Source of the DNA: CAZXEU01 sp965207385
Lineage (GTDB): Bacteria; Bacteroidota; Rhodothermia; Rhodothermales; Bin80
Reading direction: 5' to 3'
Assembly: GCA_965207385.1 (NCBI GenBank)
Contig: CBDBLZ010000020.1
Coordinates: forward strand, 309,888-373,887
Length of the DNA stretch: 64,000 nucleotides
The notes under the pieces are model-generated. The model had not been told where the DNA came from and searched no databases. It was given only the letters and a program-made list of their open reading frames with translations. Numbering within the stretch: the stretch's first letter is position 1; every line of letters starts with the position of its first letter. This document shows positions 28,802 to 35,772 of the stretch, piece after piece. A program made the translations under genes and the position numbers.

Positions 28802-30826
28802 ATGGAGACCCTAATCGCGCAGCAACCGATCCGCATCGCCGAAGAGCTTGTCCTCCTTCTGCTTGACGAACAGAGCGGATACCTGGAGATGGTTCCGGGG
28901 TGGAATTTCTCGTGCGTCATGGCCGGGGCCGTTATTGCTGACCTGGCGCTCGCGGATCGCATCGATACCGACCTGGAGACCCTGTACGTAGTGGATTCGT
29001 CGCCAACGCGCGACGATTTGCTGGATGCAACTCTCCGGGAGCTCGTCGAATCCGAAGAGACGGCCGACGCCCAATACTGGATTGAGCGCAACGCCAGGCG
29101 CGCCGACGAAATAGTTGAAGCGACGCTCGAGCGACTCGTAGAGCGGAAGATCCTGGACTACCACATGGGAGGATTCTGGGGCCATTCCCGCTCGGTATCG
29201 CGCTCCGGCACCTATCCGGCCTCCGACGTGGAGACCCGCCGGGAAGCCAAGGCCCGGATCCTGGACGTGGTCCTGAATGACGTTATCCCGGATCCGCATG
29301 ATGCCATTCTTATTGCCTTGATGCACACATGCGGCGGCTTCAAGCTGATTCTCTCGCAGGAAGACTATGACGAGAAGCTCGAATGGATTGAAACCATCGC
29401 CAAGCTGGAACTGATAGGCCGAACCGTGGCCACCGCGGTAAGAGAAAGCACGGCAACGCCGAAGACCCGGCAGGTTATACAGCGGAAGCCTATCCCAAAG
29501 CTGCGGATCATTGATGTCCTGCGACAGCCTGAATTCCGCACCTGTAATATCCCCGAGGCGATGTTTGGCCTCATGCAGAAGCACGGACCGGTGCTTCAAT
29601 TGCCGGTCAAGATGGACGGGCTCCCTGCAGTTGCGCTCATGGGAGTGGAAACCAATCAGTGGGTCAACAAGCGCGGGCGCTTTTACCTTCGGTCAAAGGA
29701 TTACATCAAGCATTTCGAGGCCGCATTTGGTGCCTCCCGGACCCTGCCTGGGATGGATGGCGCAGAGCATTACAGGATGCGCAAGTCCTTGCGCAGCGTC
29801 TACTCGCGCAGCACAATCGCGCGGCGGCTGCAGGAAATCTTCAATTACTGCAGGCAATCCCTTGGCACATGGAAGGAAGGCGACCTGCTAGGGGCAACGG
29901 AGACGTTTCAGCATCACATCAGCAGCCAGATTTCGAACCTTGCGATTGGAGTGGACTGCAGCCACTATGTCCAGGAATTACTGGAGTTTCAGCACCGCGC
30001 ACTCGTTACCCACGTGCAGGGAGCGTTACCGCGATTCATGCTTCGTACGCCCAAAATGAGGCGGTATGCGCGGCGCGTGCAGGAGCTGCAGGAATCGGTG
30101 CACGCATCGCACACACCGGCGCAAAGAAAAGGCAAGCCGCAGGACATTGCAGACGCATTGCTTGAGCTTCACAGGAGCGACCCGCAGTTCCTGCCGGAGA
30201 CAGATATGACGTTTCCCTTCGTTGCTTCGATGGTCGCGAGCATCTACATGGGAAGCGCCCTCAGCTTTGCCATGTATTCCCTGGTTCGCAATCCGGACCT
30301 GTACGAGAGAGTTCATCGAGAGGCTGCAGCGCTGTTCGGAGGCGGACGGGACCCGGATGCAAAGGACTTTACGCTGGAGAACATCGATGTCACGCACCGA
30401 TTCTGCCTGGAGTCCGCCCGCCTGCACCCGGTGATTCCCTGGCAAATGAGGACGGTCATGAATCAGTGCGTTATCAACGGCTACGAGGTGCCGGCGCAAA
30501 CCCGCCTCGTGATATGCCAGACCGCTACCCACTATGACGACGATTTCTTCAAGGATCCGCTCAAGTTCGACATTGACCGGTACCTGCCAGAACGTGCGGA
30601 GCACAAGGTACCAGGCGCCTACGCGCCGTACGGACTAGGAACGCACACATGCCTGGGAAGCCGCTGGGTAGAACTCCAGATGGCCGTCAATATCCTGCTC
30701 ATTGCATACCATTTCAGGCTGGAACCGGTATCCACCAATGGCAAGCTTCGGATTAATCCGTTCCCGACGGCCGCCCCGACCAGGAAATTCAAGCTTCGCG
30801 TCACCGAAATCACGCATCCGATCTGA
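28802..30826 (+). CDS. GPP34 (GOLPH3-like) domain - cytochrome P450 fusion protein
   Basis: A single 674-residue frame with two domains. Residues about 10-225 match GPP34/GOLPH3: IAEELVLLLLDEQSGYL, GWNFSC with W34, LERLVERKIL and NDVIPDPHDAILIALMH. Eukaryotic members bind phosphatidylinositol-4-phosphate on membranes; bacterial ones are poorly understood. Residues about 240-670 are a cytochrome P450: the K-helix ExxR is E537-S-A-R540, a PER-type segment (YLPER) follows, and the haem loop is YGLGTHTCLG at 610-619 with C617 as the thiolate ligand. The I-helix (around 481-490, IYMGSALSFA) lacks the usual acid-alcohol pair. GAGG lies 6 bases before the ATG. No stop or frame change separates the domains. 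The P450 subfamily (for example CYP51-like or not) could not be assigned. The redox partner is not in the window. Confidence 0.88.
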   Translation: METLIAQQPIRIAEELVLLLLDEQSGYLEMVPGWNFSCVMAGAVIADLALADRIDTDLETLYVVDSSPTRDDLLDATLRELVESEETADAQYWIERNARRADEIVEATLERLVERKILDYHMGGFWGHSRSVSRSGTYPASDVETRREAKARILDVVLNDVIPDPHDAILIALMHTCGGFKLILSQEDYDEKLEWIETIAKLELIGRTVATAVRESTATPKTRQVIQRKPIPKLRIIDVLRQPEFRTCNIPEAMFGLMQKHGPVLQLPVKMDGLPAVALMGVETNQWVNKRGRFYLRSKDYIKHFEAAFGASRTLPGMDGAEHYRMRKSLRSVYSRSTIARRLQEIFNYCRQSLGTWKEGDLLGATETFQHHISSQISNLAIGVDCSHYVQELLEFQHRALVTHVQGALPRFMLRTPKMRRYARRVQELQESVHASHTPAQRKGKPQDIADALLELHRSDPQFLPETDMTFPFVASMVASIYMGSALSFAMYSLVRNPDLYERVHREAAALFGGGRDPDAKDFTLENIDVTHRFCLESARLHPVIPWQMRTVMNQCVINGYEVPAQTRLVICQTATHYDDDFFKDPLKFDIDRYLPERAEHKVPGAYAPYGLGTHTCLGSRWVELQMAVNILLIAYHFRLEPVSTNGKLRINPFPTAAPTRKFKLRVTEITHPI

Positions 30827-31449
30827 TTCGTGCTGTCTGTGTGGACCGCTTTGACCAGCCAGTCAAGAGGGTCAGTCCGGTACTTGTTTTCGCTGGGTCC
30901 TTGCCGGACCGAGAAGTGGCAAGTTGGCGCATCGCTGGACCCGACAGCGTATTCAGGCCGGCACTTCAGGAACCCGCCTGTTAACGCGATCAGCATCCTG
31001 GCGAATTGCTCACGCACGCCTGATCATTTGTACAGCGGCGGACCCGATTTGGCGGCGCCAGATTCACGCAGGTTGTTCGAACAGATTTGGCGTTTGATTC
31101 TGCCGGATTATCCAGCTGCGCCCGGTAGACAGTCTCGCAGGGCGTCGACATATTCGGTACACTGAAGGAGCCCATCCAGACAATCCGGGCCCTATGTAGG
31201 CGTGTAGTTGGTGCGCAGCGGAAACCCCGCTTGCTGCACCATATGGACCCCGGCATCGATGGACGTAGAACGGCTTCCTGATTCGCCAGCCAGGCTGTAC
31301 CGGAGCGCGTGCGCATGAACAAGGAACTGTATCTGGCCCGGTCCGCGGCGTTCGAGACCCTGTAGCCGCAAGGTTGCATCGCAACGTCCTTAATCCGACC
31401 TTCCCCGCGCACTCCTATTAGCCAATTGCCCATCATCCATTCCCGCGTC
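30827..31449. other. Gene-free stretch after the P450 fusion gene
   Basis: This 623-base interval follows the P450 fusion gene and precedes a DNA glycosylase gene. A minus-strand frame (30990-31451) is open for 153 codons but shows no recognisable motif. No terminator hairpin of good length was found; a minor TTGAC...GTCAA inverted repeat lies near 30850-30865. Confidence 0.5.
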
Positions 31450-32070
31450 ATGCTGCCGTATGATCCAGAAGAGGCCGTCCGGTTTCTGCGAGCCGCCGAT
31501 CCGGATATCTCGAGTCTAATCGACGCTGTAGGAGCATTTCAGCTGCCACCTACGCCAGATATCAGCCCTTTCCAGTCGCTGATGAATGCGGTGCTTGCGC
31601 AGCAGATTTCGCGGCACGCGGCGAATGCCATAAGGGGCCGCCTGTATGCGCTGTTTCCCGACTCCGGCGTACCTACACACGAGGATATTCTCTCATGCCC
31701 GGAAGAGACGCTTCGCGGGGTCGGCATTTCGCGAAACAAGATTGCCACTATCAGGAACCTGGCCTCGAAAGCCAGTGAAGGGTACCTGCCGGACCGGCAG
31801 GTACTGGATAGCATGGAGACGTCCGCTATCGTAGATCGGCTGACCGCGCTGCGAGGCATCGGGCAATGGACTGCAGAGATGCTTCTCATCTTCTATTTGG
31901 GTCGTCCCGATATCCTGCCTGTTGCCGATCTGGGCATTCGGCGAGGGTTCAAGATTGCCTTTGAACTGAAAGAGATGCCGAAGCCTCGCGAACTGGCCGA
32001 ATACGGCAGGCGGTGGAAGCCGTACCGGTCCGTAGCAAGCTGGTACCTGTGGCGCGCAAACGACCTGTAG
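31450..32070 (+). CDS. DNA-3-methyladenine glycosylase II-type protein (AlkA/HhH-GPD)
   Basis: A 206-residue base-excision repair glycosylase of the HhH-GPD superfamily that removes alkylated bases. The helix-hairpin-helix is ALRGIGQWTAEMLLI, and the catalytic aspartate lies in LPVADLGIRRG. There is no hairpin lysine of the Nth/OGG1 bifunctional type and no iron-sulfur cysteine cluster, so it should be a monofunctional glycosylase. Length fits the short AlkA-like enzymes lacking the N-terminal domain of E. coli AlkA. The ATG at 31450 was chosen over a TTG at 31426. Confidence 0.9.
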   Translation: MLPYDPEEAVRFLRAADPDISSLIDAVGAFQLPPTPDISPFQSLMNAVLAQQISRHAANAIRGRLYALFPDSGVPTHEDILSCPEETLRGVGISRNKIATIRNLASKASEGYLPDRQVLDSMETSAIVDRLTALRGIGQWTAEMLLIFYLGRPDILPVADLGIRRGFKIAFELKEMPKPRELAEYGRRWKPYRSVASWYLWRANDL

Positions 32071-32099
32071 CGCGGGGTCGTACGCCAAACGCCTCGCCG

Positions 32100-32813
32100 T
32101 TAGTCTCCTGGCGGTGCGTCGGCACGCATTAGTATGCGCGGCACCTGATGGGCCTTGCCCAGATGGGGCATCCATGAGGCTGGAAGCGAAGCCACGAGCT
32201 CCAGTGGCTGCTCCCGAACCGGATGCGGTGCCACCAGACGGAAGCAATGCAGAGCGAGATTTCGCCCATCGAATATCCTCAGGGCGCCGTAGCGCACATC
32301 GCCCAGCAGCGGATGACCCCGGCGGGCAAACTGGGCGCGAATCTGGTGAGGCCGACCTGTGTGCATGCATATCTCCACGAGGCTTAGTTCCTCTTCGCAT
32401 CCACGCGCCTTCCACTGGAGTCGGGCATGCTTTGCTCCGGGATCGCCCGCCCTCACCACGCGCACGTGGCGCGAGTCCTTAACCAGGTAATCCTCCCAGG
32501 TGCCCTCTCCTTGGATGGATCCGGTAACAAGCGCCAGGTACCGCTTCTGCACCTGCCGAGCCCGGAAAGCTGCGCTGAGGCGGCGGGCGGCCTTGGATGT
32601 TCTGGCCAGAACCATGGCACCGGACACGGGCCGGTCCAGCCGGTGTACCGGAGCCAGGTATACGTTCCCCGGTTTATTGTACTTCTCACGCAGATAGGCC
32701 TTGCCCAGTGCGGCAGCAGTCGGGTCACCCGTGCGGTCTTCCTGCGAAAGCAAGCCGGCCGGCTTGTCAATTCCCAACACATGATTATCCTCGTACAGGA
32801 TCCGGAAATGCAC
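32100..32813 (-). CDS. RluA-family RNA pseudouridine synthase
   Basis: A 237-residue pseudouridine synthase. The catalytic motif HRLDRPVSG carries the active aspartate, and TGRPHQIRAQFARRGHPLLGD is the second family signature. No S4 RNA-binding domain is present at the N-terminus, which begins directly with ILYEDNHVLGIDKPAG, as in the short RluA/RluC-like group. The RNA target site cannot be inferred. It converges with the glycosylase gene (29-base gap) and is divergent from the kinase-like membrane protein. Confidence 0.92.
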   Translation of the reverse strand: MHFRILYEDNHVLGIDKPAGLLSQEDRTGDPTAAALGKAYLREKYNKPGNVYLAPVHRLDRPVSGAMVLARTSKAARRLSAAFRARQVQKRYLALVTGSIQGEGTWEDYLVKDSRHVRVVRAGDPGAKHARLQWKARGCEEELSLVEICMHTGRPHQIRAQFARRGHPLLGDVRYGALRIFDGRNLALHCFRLVAPHPVREQPLELVASLPASWMPHLGKAHQVPRILMRADAPPGD

Positions 32814-32872
32814 TAGCCCGCCATTCTTCGGAAAACGCTACTTCTAGCCCATGTGCCGCAGTTAATGATCCC

Positions 32873-33475
32873 GTGAAGATTTCCTACACGGCAGAGCTCC
32901 TGCGAAAATCCATCCATCTGTGCACGGCCATGGTGCCGTTGTGCATACTGGCGGTCGGCAAATGGCCCGCGGCCCTGGCCTTCGCGCTTCTGGCCGCTGT
33001 CGCGCTGGTCTACGACGTGCTTAGGGCTCGGTCCCTGAGGGTTGCCCGTTGGGTGCACAATAGTGTTGGCTTTATGCTCCGTAAATCGGAATGGTCCGGT
33101 GGCCGCATCGTTGTAAGCGGCGCTACCTGGGTTCTCATCTCCCTGTTGGTAGTGACCACACTGTTTCCGGCTCGGATTGCCGTGCCGGCCCTGGTCGTGT
33201 CGCTTGCAAGCGATGCGGTGGCAGCCATATTGGGCAGGCAGATCGGCCGCAACAGGTGGCCTGGCAGCCGTCGTACGGTGGAAGGGACAATCGCTTTCGT
33301 CGCATCCGGCCTCGCCATCATGGCATTCTTTCCCGGAATTGCCTTTTGGGCTGGTGCGGGCGCCGTCGTGGCAGCAGCGCTGGCGGAAATCCCGACACGG
33401 CCACTGGACGACAACCTCCGCGTACCGCTTGCGGCTGCAACTGCACTTTTTTTCCTGGACCTGCTTGTTACCTGA
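32873..33475 (+). CDS. Diacylglycerol/polyprenol kinase family membrane protein
   Basis: A 200-residue membrane protein with about six hydrophobic segments, resembling the CTP-dependent lipid kinases related to dolichol kinase (Sec59), yeast Dgk1 and plant phytol kinase VTE5. Family marks are ELLRKSIHL near the N-terminus and LASDAVAAILGRQIGRNRWPGSRRTVEGTIA in the middle. The family phosphorylates isoprenoid or diacylglycerol alcohols; the bacterial substrate is unknown. The GTG at 32873 was chosen because it gives MKISYTAELLRKSIH, directly before the conserved segment; the longer frame back to 32597 lies inside the RluA gene. Confidence 0.78.
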   Translation: MKISYTAELLRKSIHLCTAMVPLCILAVGKWPAALAFALLAAVALVYDVLRARSLRVARWVHNSVGFMLRKSEWSGGRIVVSGATWVLISLLVVTTLFPARIAVPALVVSLASDAVAAILGRQIGRNRWPGSRRTVEGTIAFVASGLAIMAFFPGIAFWAGAGAVVAAALAEIPTRPLDDNLRVPLAAATALFFLDLLVT

Positions 33476-33488
33476 AGCGCGCCCACAT

Positions 33489-35756
33489 TCATGGCAGGCG
33501 GCTCAGGCCGAGACCCACGAACAGACCCGGCCGGTCCAGCCTGTATGTGAGGTCCAGCTGCACCGGACTCCCCCAAATCCCGGCGAGCGAAATCGTCAGT
33601 TCGTGGTGTCCGCCCCCCACGGCGACGTGACCACCGGATATCCTGATACCGGTACCCCGATCCACCAGCTGCCTGAGCCCAAGCAGCTCAAATGCCGATG
33701 TCTGGAAATCGTGTTCCCAGAAGAGCCCCAATACACGCTCACCGACGTACGCTGTGGCCCTGGCTGCCCGCAGCATTCCGAATGAAGAGACAGGACCGGG
33801 TGTGCCGTCGATTGCTGATCTGCGCACTGCGGGCAGGGCACCGGTTGCTGTTGCGGCAAACAGCCGAACGGACAGACGATGAGAAATCGGCCTGTGACGA
33901 AAGAACGTCCGCGCATATCCGTCTACGCGAGCTGCGGCACGGAAGAACTTGCGATCACTGCCCGGATTGGCAAGGCTGCCGCGCTCGACTTCCACGCCGA
34001 TTCCTCGCACGGGTCCGAGCCGAAAGGGTGTGCGAGGATCACCCGCTGATACTGCAATCGATACGGATTGCAAGCCCTCCTCAAGGACCTTTGGGTTTGG
34101 TCGCAGCTCTTTCCGGAAAGGCCATGCGCGTGCCAGTACGGCCTCCATCGATTCAAACCGCTCCAGATGCCCGGCCAGTGACAGCCGAATCCACCGGGTT
34201 GCGTATCCCGCGCGGACCTGGCCTGTCTGCGCCGATACGTAATCGAAGTAATCGCGGCCCCCGAGCAGCGTATAGAGCGAGCTAAGTGCAGGCGTGACTA
34301 CGGGGCTGATCCACTGCTGCGCCGTAGCGCGCCCGTAAGAGGCATGGGTTGAAAATCCCCGAACCCATCTGCGGCTGGCCTGCACTTGAAAGCGTGTCCG
34401 GCCCCCGGCTGTCGGCTGACCTACCCTGCTCCGAAACCGGCTTCGACGGTCGAATTGCAGTGTCCGGCTTGCTCCGAGGAGGAATCCTTCCACGCGATTG
34501 AAGCCGAGCCAGGGCTCCTGCCCCCGGACGGAAGGCCACGAAAACTGGGGCTCATCCCACGGAAGTAACGCCGGGCGTCGCTTGCCAACCGTGGGCAGGG
34601 CCGTAAGCAACGTCAGACCCCGTCGCGGGAGAATGTCCCACGCCTCCGCCTCTGCAGGTGTCAAAGCTACGAATCCCCGTCCCAGCAGGAACAGGTCATC
34701 CTCGAAGACGGACGCGCTGTCGACAATCGTTCGGTCCTTCTCGGCATACAAGCTCTCGGGCACACTGATATTCAGGCGGTGGTCAGAAAGCTGGGATACC
34801 TGGTGCAAGACCGCCTGAACGGGCTCCCTGCCCGCAGAAATCCGGCCCTCGAGCCGTATGCTGAGCGGAAGCCAAAGGGAGTCCACTGCCAGGAATTGTT
34901 GTCGGTAGAACACGTCCCACCGCTGAATGGGAGGATGCCAGTGCACATGCCGGGCTGGCCGCAGTTCTGCAGCTACGAGCGCATACGTGCTGTCCATTAC
35001 CGAAATCCGCCCCGTGAACGTAGCCTCCAGACTCGTCTTCGGGGCTACATAAATGTCATACACGGTCCCCTCGTCCATCCTTCGATGCCCCGCAAACGTG
35101 AAATGGTAGTGCACGAGGGCATCCGGATGCGTCGGGCCCATAAAGCGTTGTGACTGTATCTGAATGTGGTTTGCCGACAGGTCGACCACGGTGTGATCCA
35201 AGCCAAGGTCGCGGTAAAAGTCTGCCGTCTCGCGCCGCGAGAGTATCACGTCCCTGCTGCCGCGGCCGCGATCCCAGAAGCTGTCAAATACCGCCTCGCT
35301 CACCAGGACGATTTGTTCGCGGCCCTCCAGCGTGATGCGCGTGTATCCCCGCATCTTTCTGGTCAGAAGCCTCGCGCGTCGCGCCGCCTTGCGCTCTATG
35401 GCCTTTCGCATCACGTTGTCGGCAAAATCCTCTCCCGTGACCAAGACTTCATCCAGCGTGTACACGGCGGGCTGCAGATCCACAACCAGGTCTCGATTGT
35501 CATTGGGCTCCAGCGCCACGCGGTGGGTCTGATAGCCCACGTGCCGCACCAGGATCACCTGCGGCAGCGTCTGCAGCACAAGCTCGAAGCGGCCGTCCCG
35601 GTTGGTAATGGTCCCGCCGGACTCAGCCACCACGTGCGCAGCCGCAAGCGGAAGGCCCGAGCGCGCCTCCCGCACTAGTCCTCGCACGAGGATCTGGGCA
35701 GGCACGGCATTGGGCAATGCCAGACCCAGGACGACGAGCAAGGCTGCGCGAGACAC
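33489..35756 (-). CDS. DUF5686-type outer-membrane protein with carboxypeptidase-regulatory-like domain (paralogue 1)
   Basis: A 755-residue outer-membrane protein. After a signal peptide (SRAALLVVLGLALPNAVPAQ) comes a carboxypeptidase-regulatory-like beta-sandwich (about residues 22-105: GLVREARSGLPLAAAHVVAESGG, then LVTGEDFADNVMRKAI), a helical linker, and a C-terminal beta-barrel region resembling DUF5686. There is no TonB plug domain. The GTG at 35756 was chosen because it starts the signal peptide and lies 16 bases after the upstream paralogue. It is last in a patatin - paralogue 2 - paralogue 1 operon. The function of the family is unknown. Confidence 0.82.
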   Translation of the reverse strand: MSRAALLVVLGLALPNAVPAQILVRGLVREARSGLPLAAAHVVAESGGTITNRDGRFELVLQTLPQVILVRHVGYQTHRVALEPNDNRDLVVDLQPAVYTLDEVLVTGEDFADNVMRKAIERKAARRARLLTRKMRGYTRITLEGREQIVLVSEAVFDSFWDRGRGSRDVILSRRETADFYRDLGLDHTVVDLSANHIQIQSQRFMGPTHPDALVHYHFTFAGHRRMDEGTVYDIYVAPKTSLEATFTGRISVMDSTYALVAAELRPARHVHWHPPIQRWDVFYRQQFLAVDSLWLPLSIRLEGRISAGREPVQAVLHQVSQLSDHRLNISVPESLYAEKDRTIVDSASVFEDDLFLLGRGFVALTPAEAEAWDILPRRGLTLLTALPTVGKRRPALLPWDEPQFSWPSVRGQEPWLGFNRVEGFLLGASRTLQFDRRSRFRSRVGQPTAGGRTRFQVQASRRWVRGFSTHASYGRATAQQWISPVVTPALSSLYTLLGGRDYFDYVSAQTGQVRAGYATRWIRLSLAGHLERFESMEAVLARAWPFRKELRPNPKVLEEGLQSVSIAVSAGDPRTPFRLGPVRGIGVEVERGSLANPGSDRKFFRAAARVDGYARTFFRHRPISHRLSVRLFAATATGALPAVRRSAIDGTPGPVSSFGMLRAARATAYVGERVLGLFWEHDFQTSAFELLGLRQLVDRGTGIRISGGHVAVGGGHHELTISLAGIWGSPVQLDLTYRLDRPGLFVGLGLSRLP

Positions 35757-35772
35757 GAGTAGCGGCGCGTGG

